Shown piece after piece: positions 23,400-35,034 of a DNA stretch of 64,000 bases. Under the pieces are notes generated by a model. That model made no database searches. It saw nothing but the letters and a program-made list of their open reading frames with translations, and had not been told where the DNA came from. The stretch's first letter is position 1; every line of letters begins with the position of its first letter. The translations under genes were made by a program, and so were the position numbers. The stretch is from Shinisaurus crocodilurus (Eukaryota > Chordata > Lepidosauria > Squamata > Shinisauridae), in the NCBI GenBank assembly GCA_021292165.1, contig CM037880.1, positions 140,618,564-140,682,563 of the forward strand. Reading direction: 5' to 3'.

Positions 23400-25022
23400 G
23401 AAAATGCTGGCCATCCCCCCCTCAGTCTTCCGAGTACCACTGCTGCCCTCTGCTCCTGTTGCTACCATTCCCTCTATGCTGCTGCCATTGCCACCACTGC
23501 ACGCGCACACACACGCGCGCACGGTTTTAACCAGTTAATAAACCATAACATGAAAAGCTAACATGAAGTTCATAGGCTCCTAACCTATTAGCGTCCTCAA
23601 GTTTGCCATGCTGTTCTCACTGGCCCAGCATATCATTAATAAAGCATTAATAAAAAGGGCAGCATAAGCTCGTTATTCACAAGCACTCTGGGACCTGGTC
23701 CACAAACAGCATTGCTGCCCTGAACAAATGACCATGGGATTTTAACTAATCATAGTTTCAGGGTCATAATTTTCATCATTGTATTGCTTCAAGCTTGTAA
23801 TCTGGCTCTAGGATTACTTCATTCCCTATCCTGACCGTAACAAGATTTCTCCTAATGTTTGTGTTCAATTTATTTTGTGTACATACTGCAACTCCATTTA
23901 AGATTTGAATGTTAAAATTTTAAAGAAAGTTTATTTGAAAATTGAGCACTGTAATATCTATATTCAGAACAGTCAGAATGCAAAACAGAGGTTTTCCCTA
24001 TATATTGTTTTCACTTTTTTTGTAATTCATGGTATACCTATTCATGTGGCCAGTATGAAACTTAAAGTACTCAGTAGTTAAACTTGCTTTTGACAGATGT
24101 ATGTTGCTGCAATATTGAAAGTAAACTAACTCAAAAAGTAGACAAACTCTAGTAACTGGAGAATGGAACTTAGGTATCAATGTGCCTGTAAGTCCATTGG
24201 AATGGAACTTCAAAGACTTGCATTATGAAACAGTTTATTGATAAGGGGAAAGACCATTTTGATTGCGATGGAAAGTGGATGAATAAAGGGATTTAACACA
24301 CCAAGCCATGAGAGGAAGAAGTTACTACAAACTTTCTGCTTCTACAATAGCTTGGCATGTGGGAGCAGGGACATTAATAGTAAATGTGCCAGCCTGCCTG
24401 CAGGAGAGGTGTTGGGAAGAAGAAAGGTGCAGGAAGAGGCCTGACAGAGGTAAGCCCTGCTGCCGTTGTTTCAGAGTTGGTGGACTGCTGCACCCCACAG
24501 ATTCAAACAGACTCTGCTTCCAAACAAACTTACAAGTTTTATTTAAATAAAGACTCCAATACAGAGCTCTCTCAGGCTGTGGCCACTCTCTCCTCAGGCC
24601 AGAACCAATGGGTACTGCCCTTAACTACTTCCTGGTTCCTCCCAGGAAGCACAACCCATTCAGGCTGAATCCAGCAGTGCTTACTACAGCTATCAGACAT
24701 TTCCTGGGAGCCCCATTATGTATAACAATATAATATACACATTTTATTGTACACTAAAATAAAATTCAATTGTGCACAGTCAAGCACAATGAACCCGTAA
24801 ACAAAACAAAAAGGGATTCAATTAGACACAGAGCCAGTTCACATGATTGGAGAGTGGTTAATAAGCCACAGTGGCTTTTTAACCACCCTGCACATGCCGG
24901 TCATGTGCCGGCCAGATAATTACCCTCGCTTGTGACATCCAAACCCGGCAAGGCTGGGTGTCTGGAGAGGTTAACAAACCACACAACAACCCTAAAATAG
25001 GCTGGGGAGGGGAGGGGGGTTG
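23400..25022. other. DCDC2 intron, unassigned
   Basis: Mostly AT-rich. 24390-24720 is higher in GC, carries AATAAA (24546-24551) and may be part of a retroelement, but no end could be defined. Confidence 0.4.
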
Positions 25023-25030
25023 CCCTAGCT

Positions 25031-25144
25031 CTGTGTTCTCCAACCTTGGGTCCCCAGATGTTTTTAGCCTACAACTCCCAGCATGCCCCAGCCAGCGACG
25101 CTGTAGGCCAAAAACATCTGGGGACCCAAGGTTGGAGAACACTG
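25031..25144 (+). mobile_element. 114-bp palindromic hAT MITE
   Basis: Ends TGTTCTCCAACCTTGGGTCC / GGACCCAAGGTTGGAGAACA with TSD CCCTAGCT at 25023-25030 and 25145-25152. Related to the 136-bp family. Confidence 0.92.
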
Positions 25145-25154
25145 CCCTAGCTCC

Positions 25155-26100
25155 TTGCAGTGTAGGCAGAGACAAACAATTACCAAAGTAGGCCCCACCA
25201 TCCTTTACGTCCACCTCAGCCTGAGCCAGGGAACTCTCAGACCTTATAGGGGCCCCTCCCCTCCAGGGCTTAGAAATAACCATCCAAGCTGGCACTCCCT
25301 ATTTCAAGCCCTAGGCCTGAAACAGTAGCAACAACAAACAGAAGGCTCTGGATTTAGGAGCCTTCTAATACTTCCTTGGAAGGAAGTACACACAACTCTC
25401 GAGGTAGGTGTTAAGTTTATTTACAAGGGAAAGGGGGAAGAAAAAGACAAACAAGAACCAGAGTAACCTCTGGAAACAATTCTTAAGGCAAAAAATAACA
25501 AAAGATACCTACACCTATTCATACATACTTAAGTATGGATCTTCACATAGAACAGGGACCCAAAAGGTGACACAGAGAGTCACAAGCCAAAACCAAGGCG
25601 AAAGATGAAGACAAAGGGCAGCAGTAGCCCCCCCCCCCAGATTTTATACCCAAGAGTAGGATGCAAAAAAAACAGAACAGTGACATCCCTACTCAAGAGC
25701 CTTTGATAAATATAAGGTGAGCCTCTGTAGCCAATCATTAGCTGACTGAATAGCTTCCCCAGGCTTTTGGGGGTGGGGGATAGAAAGTTCTCACAGAAGT
25801 CCAGCTGAAATCATTCAGTCTAATTGGCAAGGGATCTGCTCTGGCCTTGAAGCCAGAACAGCATGAGATAACACTAGCAGGTGATTTAACAAATGCGTGC
25901 TGGCCCATCTTCATGAAATGGAGTTTTTACAGGCAGCTAGAACACAAAAAAGAAAATGGATTTCTTGACACAGGCCACGGGTTCTGGGTGGTTTGTTAAC
26001 CACCTCAACCAACTACCCTCACCGGGTTCAGACATCACAACAACCTGGGCCAATGAGTGTAATTATGTAAATCTGCCTGGCATGGAACCGGCACATGCAG
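25155..26100. other. DCDC2 intron, unassigned repeat-like sequence
   Basis: Contains TTTACAAGGGAAAGGGGG and poly(C) at 25629-25638. It resembles decayed retroelement sequence, but no coding remnant is seen. Confidence 0.35.
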
Positions 26101-26164
26101 GCTGCTTTTATATTTTCTGTTGTTCCCCGCCTCGATCTAGATGGCGAGGCGGGTAAGAAATAAG

Positions 26165-26209
<45 letters not shown>

Positions 26210-26212
26210 GCC
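26100..26212 (+). repeat. LINE-type 3' tail with (ATT)n
   Basis: CCCCGCCTCGATCTAGATGG and CGAGGCGGGTAAGAAATAAG form a short stem followed by about 16 ATT units, as at the 3' ends of some non-LTR retrotransposons. Confidence 0.6.
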
Positions 26213-26275
26213 ACCATGGCTTATCAACCACCCTGCAATTGTGCAAACCAGGTCACAGTCTGGGCTACAAAATAC

Positions 26276-26936
26276 CAGGGATGTTGAAGAGTCCTTGGTC
26301 TCGAGTCACGAGTCTTTGGACCCGAGTCTCGAGTCCGAGTCCTTGGTCCAAAATGGTGACTCACGAGTCCCGAGTCCCGAGTCACTCCCAAAGCTGACTC
26401 CACGAGTCCCTATTAAAATCAATGGGGGGTTTTCCCCAACAAAATAAGGCTACTTCAGATGTGTGGCTTAAATAAATTCTAGGCACAAGTGTGCCTTTTT
26501 ATTTCAAAACTCTGCCACTGATTTTGACAAGAACAGACCAGGCAGACAAACCCAAAATAACCAGGCAGGCAGAGGAGGCAGGGAGCCCCGAAGCAGGCAG
26601 GCAGAGGCCTTTGTCTTGGACAATTCAAACTGTGGAACTGGTTAAGAAGAGACCAGGCAGGCAGAGGAGGCAGGGAACCCCAAACAGGCAGGCAGAGGCA
26701 GCCAAACCCAAAATGTGTGAAAGGAACATTTTAGGAAAATGATTTTAAAAAATAAAATCTTCGCCAGCAATCACACTTCACTCCTTCTGGCACAGCCCAG
26801 GGATGTTGAAGAGTCCTTGGTCTCGAGTCCCGAGTCGAGTCTCGAGTCCCATTAAAAATATTGGGACTCGAGTCAGAGGGGGGACTCAGTCCGACTCACG
26901 ACGAGTCGAGTCCTAGAGTCCGAGTCCCCATCCCTG
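26276..26936 (+). mobile_element. 661-bp non-autonomous hAT element with GAGTC arrays
   Basis: Begins CAGGGATGTTGAAGAGTCC and ends GAGTCCGAGTCCCCATCCCTG, with the 8-bp TSD CAAAATAC at 26268-26275 and 26937-26944. Inside are dense GAGTC/GACTC pentamers at both ends, a second copy of the left end at 26802, and a degenerate CAGGCAGGCAGAGG repeat in the middle. Confidence 0.88.
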
Positions 26937-26984
26937 CAAAATACACAAACGGATATTTGATCTAAATAACAATAGACAGCACAG

Positions 26985-27374
26985 GGATGGACATCTGGTA
27001 ACGTACCCATTTCATGGATCTTCAGCAGAAGTTATCCAGTAATGGTGTACATTCTTCCTCCATTAAACAACTGTATCCATTCTGTCAAGGCCTAATATGG
27101 GCAATTGTTTAAACAGAAAAACCCACATATGCTGGCTTATTGGCTATTTCCTTTTTCATGAGAAAAGGCTGCTGTTCTTAAGGACTGCAGATAACAAGTA
27201 AAATCTGCTGCCTGCTGCTTGGTCCCAGCAGGTGGATCAATTAAACAATTGCTCATTTTTGGCCTTGATAGAATGGATACTGTTGTTTGATGGAGGAAGA
27301 ATTTATACTACTACTACTGTATAACTTCTGATGAAGATTCACAAACTGGGTACATTACTAGATGCCCATCCTTG
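26985..27374. mobile_element. Large palindromic MITE (about 150-bp arms)
   Basis: The left arm (GGATGGACATCTGGTAACGTACCCATTTCATGG..CAATTGTTTAA) is complementary to the right arm (TTAAACAATTGCTCATTTTTGG..GGGTACATTACTAGATGCCCATCC). The central 130 bases are unique. No convincing target duplication, so the superfamily is unknown. Confidence 0.8.
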
Positions 27375-27379
27375 TGCTG

Positions 27380-28320
27380 TTTATTTCACACACAACACAC
27401 ACACAGTGGGGGGAAGAATATAAGACTAGTAGGGGTTGTTTTTGTCAAAATAATCACAAAAGAAGATCCCCAAGTGCTTTGTCTGTGTGCCTCAACAAAT
27501 GTGGTCAGATTTTGAGCCAGCATTGGAAGTTGTTGCTGCCTGATGTCTGGCCTCCCACAAAAGAGACAGATGGTGTGATATCATCTCATCAGGCTTGCAA
27601 AATTTACACTGGTAACCAACTTTCCTGGCATTCTCAGTGGACAGTGATGCATTCTTACCTGAAGAGGGATTTGAGAGTGCTGTATCCTTTATTTAAGAGG
27701 AAAAGGTCTCTGGACTGAGCTGTGCTATACTCACAGAGCTCAGTCTTCATGCAAAAGCTTGCAAAGCTGCTACCTCTTATTTGTTTCATAGCACTATCGG
27801 TTTGGCACCTTTCACATGCAATAAGTTCATCGCAAAAATAATAATAATAGAAATACACAACCTCTAGTGACCCAAGTTGAGATGTCTAAACCTATCCATA
27901 CGATGGGTTGAGATACCTCCAAGTACAAGAAATAGACTGATAATTGCACAAATATATTATTAGACAGACAAAACCCAGACAGGCTCCTTCAGGATGCCTC
28001 ATGAAATAAAGAAATCAACTGGATGGGATAAAGCAATAGTGTTGTCCTTTTACAATGTCACCAACCATCAAGAAATAATCGCTCTAGATCCCTAGATACT
28101 ATTTCTCTTGCCCTTTCTGTCTCTGCCCACCCATGATAACATGGTGTAATTAATGAGTTGCTACATTAAACCAATGGGACCTCTGTTTCTGTATCTCCTC
28201 CTTTCTGGATGTTTGCAGCCTCCACATTCCAGATCTGTAAACATCCAAAGGACACAACGAAAAAAGTAAACGTCAGGAGGTGGTTTATATTCAACTTTAG
28301 CCATTTATTCAAAGCATATA
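27380..28320. other. DCDC2 intron, nothing recognised
   Basis: AT-rich noncoding sequence with a short CA run at 27390-27407. Confidence 0.5.
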
Positions 28321-28326
28321 GATTAC

Positions 28327-28427
28327 CTGGTCAACTGGGACCTCAGTTTGAGTGTCTTCATCTTCCTGGATTTCCACAGCCCCCCATATTTCAGACCGCT
28401 TTCTGCCAGCCTTGTAAATACTCTCTT
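28327..28427 (-). CDS. DCDC2: DCDC2 exon: start of acidic region
   Basis: A 101-base exon (acceptor TCTCTACTTTCAG, donor GTAATC) encoding EESIYKAGRKRSEIWGAVEI followed by QEDEDTQTEVPVDQ. The IYKAG and QEDEDTQ-x-EVPVDQ blocks are diagnostic for DCDC2 in my recollection of the family. It starts two bases into a codon and ends in phase 0. The donor is GTAATC rather than GTAAGT, a weaker but acceptable site. The upstream intron is 14.4 kb. Confidence 0.92.
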
Positions 28428-28429
28428 CT

Positions 28430-28995
28430 GAAAGTAGAGAGAAGCAGAGTCCAATTGTGACACTGTGTGGTAAAATGAGTGAACTGCATCCAAGGGCAGA
28501 CAAAAATGGCTTTCCAAATGTGAGTCCTCACTCACCACAAGCATTTAATATTTTGGCATTAAGAAACCTTGTGTCCATTGGGGGTTTTTTTTCTTCTTTT
28601 GCTATATAAGTGCATCAGCCTTTTTACATGGAAAAAGAACAAAAAAATAGCTTGTCCTGATTTCTTATCAAATGTACACTAGCTCAGTTATTAACTTCAA
28701 ATGCAGATATTTATAAATAAAAATAAATGTGCATTAACAGCTTTATCAATTCAAAGGCTTACCTATGGGAAGCCGGGTGGCCAGCCAGATGGGTGATTAA
28801 CAAGTATAATAAAATAAAATAAATAAAAATAAAATGGGAAGGCTCTTTCCCAGGACCACATATTAACCTTAAGTGTCCCCCTCGCCTCTCCCAACAAAGA
28901 CTTATTCATTAGCTTTCTTTCACTACGGATAACAACTGGTACTTTTCTATGTCCACCCTGATCTAAGATAGTTGCAAGTAAGATGTGCCACTAAG
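28430..28995. other. DCDC2 intron, nothing recognised
   Basis: AT-rich, with an AAATAAAATAAAT run at 28806-28834 that may be an old LINE tail. Confidence 0.4.
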
Positions 28996-29250
28996 GGCAC
29001 AAACCTATGCATGTTTAGACAGAAAAAAAGTCCTCTAATTCCCAGCATTCCTCCAGCCAGCCATGCTGGCTGGGGAATACTAGGACTTGTAGAACATTTT
29101 TCTGTCTAAACATGCATAGAATTGCACCCTACACCACTCAAACATCAATTTCAGAATTAAAATGAGTGGAAATGATAATTATTACATATTTTAATTATTA
29201 AAATACAGAAATGGGGTATCATACTTATGAGAAGTATTCACTAGGAAAAC
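28995..29250. mobile_element. MITE related to the 37619-37808 element
   Basis: GGGCACAAACCTATGCATGTTTAGACAGAAAAA and TTTTTCTGTCTAAACATGCATAGAATTGCACCC are inverted arms around a CCAGCCAGCCATGCTGGCTGG palindrome. The next 100 bases (from ATTTCAGAATTAAAATGAGTGG) are the reverse complement of the interior of 37619-37808. Confidence 0.6.
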
Positions 29251-29434
29251 AAATATTAGAAGTATGGAGTGTGGCAGGGAAGATGAAATTAATGCATCTA
29301 ATACCAATGACCAATCTGTTTGGTAGCTAACACAAGTTTAGAAAGGAGATACAAGGACAAATGTTTGTATACATGAACACCGGTAAATTCTGCCTCTTAC
29401 TTTTGAACTCAGCATGGACATGAGAGGGCCTTCA

Positions 29435-29710
29435 CAGAGGGTACACCTAGGCTCTGCTCTGGAACTCCCTTTCTGAAGAGGCCTGTCTAGCACCCTTTTC
29501 CATGACCTTCTGCCAACAGGTGAAGATCTTCTTGTTCAGGCTGGCTTTTGGCCTGTTGGGCTGAGTATGTTTCTCTGCCATTGCTCATGGTTTTTATTTA
29601 GTTGACTGCTAGTTTTATCTGATCATTTTACATGTTTTGATTATCCTGTTTTATTTTATTATATTATAATGGTTTGTTTAAGTGTTGTTAGCTACTTTAG
29701 GGACTTATGC

Positions 29711-29745
<35 letters not shown>

Positions 29746-29750
29746 AACTC
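29435..29750 (+). mobile_element. L2-like LINE 3' fragment with (GAAA)n
   Basis: The plus frame shows GCTCTGGAACTCCCTTTCTGA (a LWNSL-like L2 C-terminal motif), followed by a T-rich 3' UTR. An AGAAAG repeat (29710-29748) ends it. Confidence 0.65.
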
Positions 29751-29899
29751 CATGTGAAGGAATTAAAAGATATATATCATCTACCAGCAATTCATGCAAC
29801 TTACATATGGCATTTTCAACTAATGTCCTAATGCTTGTTTGTTTGCCACACACTTCTGCCTTTGGAATTAGAGATTCTTGACAGTTAAGATTTAAAAAT

Positions 29900-31910
29900 A
29901 CAGAAGACGACAAGCAACTAAGTGAACTACATTATACACTGCCATACACTGTGATACAGCATAAAATATCTATGGGAGAAATCAGAGATGCCCGAATACC
30001 TATAAAACCTAAAACTGTTTTTCCCACACAATTATGAATCAGTGTTCACAGCCACCATCTTTTACAGGAAAACACATATAAATAAATGGTGGAGTGGTTT
30101 CATTTGAGATCGAGGCAGCCTTTGAGCTGGTAGGGAAAGAAAGCACCACATTTTAGAAACTTCTGCAATGATGAATTGTGTAACTACAACACATAATTCC
30201 CCTCTATTTCTCATGTTCAGGTGTGACTGCCGATGTTTATGTAGCCATAACAGCACCACTCATGCACAAGAAGGAGATCATATCCCCAGGCTTAGGGGAG
30301 CCCCAAACTTTGCAGAAGACTAAAAAAATATCTTTAGAATTCCCCCCACCCCTCAAAAAAACAGCCCAATGAGAAATGAGTGAGCTCGGTGGCCATGAAA
30401 TGTTGATTGATTGTGTGTGTTGGGGGGAGGGCCTGGACGGGAGAGGAAATGGAATGGGGAACCTTGGAGGAGGGCAGTAGATGAGAGCAGGTCCCACTTG
30501 TTACTACTACTGCTGCTGCTGCTGCTGTCGCCATTTAACATGGCACCAGTGGTGTCAAAGCGGCACTGTCTCTGCCCAGAGGGCTTATGATTCAAATTAT
30601 GTAAGACAATATTGGCAGAGGATTGATGAATTCAGAATTAAGATAATCAGAGAAGAGCTTAGTGGCAATGGAGGTGGCTGTTTAAAGGTGAGACCAGGGT
30701 GATTCACAAAGGTAGCGGGCCTTTAGAAAACAGGGAACAGGTTGACACTTCGTTGTGCTGAGAATGAATCCTGTCCTTCAAGCAAACTGGACCCACTAGT
30801 GATTCCTTGCAATATACTGTACACACATTCCTTTTACAAGTACTGCACCCATCATAACGATGGGCAGTTTTCTAGTAACAATAGTAATACATAAGATTTG
30901 CATAACTGTTACATAATGTCAAAGTCCTTCCCACATATCATCTCCATAGTCCTTATTACAAAACAGCAAAGTAAATCAATATTTTTTAAAATTATTATAT
31001 ACCGGTATGTTTCTATCCTGCAGGTTTTCCTCTTGCAAGGAATCCAAGGCAGACAGAAAAGGGAGACATTAATTCCGCTACCCCTTTTCGCAGCTCGTTT
31101 TTGGAGCACTTGCTGCTGCAGTTCCCTGACAGTTCCAAAAAAAAAACAACCACAGAACTATATGCAAATTTAATGGCTGGAAGTCAATGAAGAGGAAATC
31201 TGAGCCAATTTAAGGGCTGGGAAGTAAAGATGGGGGTGGGGGATTTGTGCACTTGCAGCAACTGCTCCGAAAAGGAGCTGCAAAAGTTGGGGAGGGAGAG
31301 TTAACATCTCCCCTTTTGGGAGTAGCTGGAGACTCAGGGAAGTGTTGAAAAGGTGGAGGGCACAGAGAACTGTCAGTTCATCAACACTTAAAAGCAAAAG
31401 AATTACACTGCTAAGGGGGAAATATTGTGTGTGCCCCCCCCCTTTTGGTGCACCTTCTTTTGACAGTTTCTCCCCCTTTACTAGTTGACAACTTGGCAAT
31501 CGGTCCCTGGCAAATGTGTACAAAACAGCCGGTATGCAGTCCCACCTTGTCAATATCCTTGTCTGTTACCTACTCCACTTTGCTGCTCCCTTTGACAGAT
31601 GAAAGAGACAAGGAAATTGAGCAGGCAAGACCTCACATATCAGACAGCAGTAAGAGCGTACTTGAGCATTTGTGAAAGACCAACAAAAAAATAATGAAAC
31701 AAAAAAAAAAATTACTAACACAGTTGCACAGTTTTCTGGGGCTGAAAAAATCAAGGAAAAAGGGTGGTGAACCAGTTATGGTTGCTCCAAAGTGCCACTC
31801 GGTGGAGAGGCAGTCACTGGCGGCAGCACGGGCAAGTTCGTGAAGTGCAGCAGGGGTTTCTGCTGCTCTTGCCAAGCGGCTCGCTAGCTGATCCCCGCAA
31901 GCCACGATGA
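29900..31910. other. DCDC2 intron, mostly unassigned
   Basis: Contains a CTG/CTA run near 30502-30528, a LINE-tail-like stretch at 31020-31060 (GGTTTTCCTCTTGCAAGGAATCCAAGG, SINE-like tail) and poly(A) patches. No exon. Confidence 0.4.
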
Positions 31911-31914
31911 AATT

Positions 31915-32110
31915 GCTCTCCCAGGTTTGGCTGACATGACAACCCATCATGGTACAAACAACCCCTAGAACAAGCCATGGTTTGTCAGGGTGGCTTGTTC
32001 CCAAAAGATAAGCCACCCTGCAGGAAGCGGTCTGGGTTTGGATGACATGACAACCTACTGTGGGTAGTTACCAATGATGGGTTGTCGTGCCGTGCAAACC
32101 AAGTCACTGC
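31915..32110. mobile_element. Palindromic MITE, approximate limits
   Basis: GGTTTGGCTGACATGACAACCCATCATGGT at the left pairs with CCAATGATGGGTTGTCGTGCCGTGCAAACC at the right. An inner pair is GCCACCC/GGGTGGC. Target duplication not identified. Confidence 0.6.
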
Positions 32111-32114
32111 TGGA

Positions 32115-34220
32115 GTTATGTGGAAGAGGTCACTTTAAGAGTGAAAACTGTGTAATTCACACCATTTTGAGTCCAGCTGGAGAAGCAGGAATAGAATCAG
32201 AAAAGCAGCGGATTATAGTACCCTAGTCATGAGATGATCAGAGAATAGAGGAGGAGGAGGATCTTGTTGCCTGGAGAGGTGGAAGAGCAAGAAGAAGCAG
32301 GAAACAGCACCTCTGTGTAAAGAGTCCAGCAAGGGTAGAATATATGGGAACTATGGTAGGAACCATTTAGAGGTTGGAGAACAGTACAGCTTCTTATGCT
32401 GATTCTGAACCATTGGTGGCTTCCTGTGTCTGAAACTTTTGAAAGGCATTTCCTGCTTTATCAGTATATCCATCCAGCTTGTCAGAAACTCTTCGATAAA
32501 CAAGAAAATTACATGACTGTATTAACGAGTTATGCATTCAAACAACTAATAAGTAATCAATATACTTTAAATAATTAAACACAGAGAATTAATGTTTTTT
32601 GCATAAGCTCCTTTCCATGGCAGCACTAATAATAAAAAATTTATTACAGCACAAATGATAGTATTTTGCATAGCCATTTAATGCATTTCGAACTTGAAGC
32701 TGATTGAAGTTCAGCATTAGGGAGAAAATAATCATGGTAATAACAGTCTGCCCTGAATATTTTATGGAAATCATGGGCATTTACAGAGCTATAAGCTCTG
32801 TATGCAAGCATGGAAGTTAATGTAACTACAAAAAATATTCAATGTAATTTACCAGATGCTGCCTCATAAAGTAAAAAGGAAAAAAAAAACCAGCATAAGG
32901 AATGTATTGCTCATTAAATTCAGCCGATACCTAAAAAGGATGAAGAGGATAAGGGATTTTTTTTCTAATCCTCACCAAAGTAAAAGAAAAAAGAAAAGGA
33001 AAAAAGTGTATGTGGGGAGAGAAATTGGCATGTGGTAGGAATCCATTTAAAAATGTCTCAAGAGAATTATAAATCTGTCACAGAAATGGTACCATTTTGT
33101 GTACAAAAGGCAGCCCCTGCTACAGTCTCTTGGAAAAAACACATACATCTTGTGAAGCAAGGGAACTTTAATTTACCATGAGTTTAGTATGATAGGAATG
33201 AAATAAAAACTGATGATAGGTAAGCAGAACATTTTTTAAAAAATCCCTTTTCCTCATACAATGAGCTCATTGCACTCCACCATCGGCACAGCTCTCACTC
33301 ATGGTGGAATGGCTTGAGCCCAAGGTGTTTAAAAGCATCCAGATTTTAAGCAGTAACAACTAAATCCTATGGGTGTTTACTCAGAAACAGGTTCCACAGA
33401 GTTCCATGGGTCTCAGTTTCAGGTGACCTCATCAGCCAAAAGCACAGGCAGGAAACCTCTTCAGATTCAAAGACCTTGGCTATTGACACTCTAAAGTGCT
33501 TTTGGCCATGAAGAATCTCCTGGTAACTTCTGGGGAAGGAATTTTCTAGTAGATGTGAGGTGGAGGCAAAGAAAAGTTTGTTGGAGGTAAAGATTTTTTG
33601 TTTGGGTTCAGGTTCAAGGGGTGATTACCCTCCTTCTAGGGTAAGTAAGGTATAGGTAAGGTACTTCTAGGGAGTAAGTATAGAAGTAAGTACCTTAGAA
33701 GTACAGGTACTTCTAGGGAGTAAGTATAGGTCTTAGGCTAGCAAGCTTTTGTGGTTCTATTCACATTAGTGGTTATCCAGCTGATGCTTCAGGAGCTGTG
33801 AACACCTCCAGGCTGGTTCTCCTCCATTCCTTCATTGTTTTTTTTCCCCTGCTGGCACCTGAGAAACCAGCACTGATGCCTTTATTCTCAATAAATTAGT
33901 ATGTAACTGTGTTTGTGTGGTGTGATTTTTAAAATAAGCCACTCCTGCACCCCTCATTGATAGTAGTGTATTGAGAACAGTATCTTAATCATACAAGAAA
34001 GCTGAGGTGATGACTGTGGGGATAAATCAGCATTACAACAATATAATATTTCTAAGAAAATAACTGTAATATAAAATGACTGTTTATTGTCTTGTGTCTG
34101 TGACGATGAAGCCTCTGACACACTGATTGGTTGACTTGGTGTTGTGTCATGGAATGTTCACCTACTAATGGAACAAAACAGTTTGTAGTCCAGCTTCTGT
34201 GCAGGAAAGGAAAGTTGTCA
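32115..34220. other. DCDC2 intron, mostly unassigned
   Basis: AT-rich. 33635-33735 holds a short local tandem duplication (TACTTCTAGGGAGTAAGTATAG twice). No coding signal. Confidence 0.45.
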
Positions 34221-34225
34221 GTTTT

Positions 34226-34390
34226 CATAGAATCATAGAATAGTAGAGTTGGAAGGGGCCTATAAGGCCATTGAGTCCAACCCCCTGCTCAATGCAGGAG
34301 AACAGATGTGGGCAGCCCACACAGTCACCCATCCAAGCACTGACCCGGCTCATACCTGCTTAGCTTCAGCATGTGGCCTGCATTATGTGC
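34226..34390 (-). repeat. 5S rRNA-derived SINE with CR1 tail, copy 1
   Basis: On the minus strand a fragment like the internal promoter part of 5S rRNA (GAAGCTAAGCAGG..CAGTGCTTGGATGGGTGAC) is followed by a CR1-type 3' end (GTTGGACTC..CCAACTCTACTATTCTATGATTCTATG). The same order occurs at 39583-39740. Confidence 0.68.
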
Positions 34391-34822
34391 TCTCGAAGCT
34401 TCACAGAGGCAGGATGAAGACTGGGAAGAGTTCCCAGGCAAACCTACATGTAAAGTGTAGAGACAGGAGTGGCTGTGCATTACTGACAGGAGGGAAGTGG
34501 GAAGACAAGGGAGGTTTAGAGGAGTAAGGACTGTTGGCCAGGATGTCAAAGGAGGAACAGGGTTAACAGATCTCAAGTCTACTGACAGGGGAATTCTGGC
34601 CACTGAGGCGTCTACTGTTACTGCAGTGTTGTGACCTGGCAATGCTATGGGGCTGTGATGGCCAAAAAGAAAGAGGGGGTTGAATTTCATATACTGACTT
34701 GAACTAAATAGCCAATGCTTTTGCTGCTGCCTTCTAGCAAAATTAGATTGTTCTATGGTGTTTAAAGGCGTCTCAGCCCCCCATTCACAGGCTGTGTCTC
34801 CAAGGCTTATTAATAGATATTT

Positions 34823-35030
34823 AATCATTCATAGACTCATAGCTGGAAGACAGCCCTAAGGTCACCTATCCCAACCACTTGCCAGTGCAGAATATCCTAA
34901 TACAGCATCCCTGATAGATGGCCATCCAGCATCTGCTTAAAGCCCTCTGACAAAGGAGAGCCCACCATCTTCCAAGACATTTACTGTTGAACAGCTTGTA
35001 CTGTTGGGATGTTCTTCCTAAAGTTTAGCC
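34823..35030 (-). mobile_element. CR1 LINE 3' fragment
   Basis: The plus strand reads CATAGACTCATAGCTGGAAG..CAACCACTTG..CATCCCTGATAGATGGCCATCCAGC, an old CR1 3' region in reverse. Confidence 0.75.
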
Positions 35031-35034
35031 AAAA

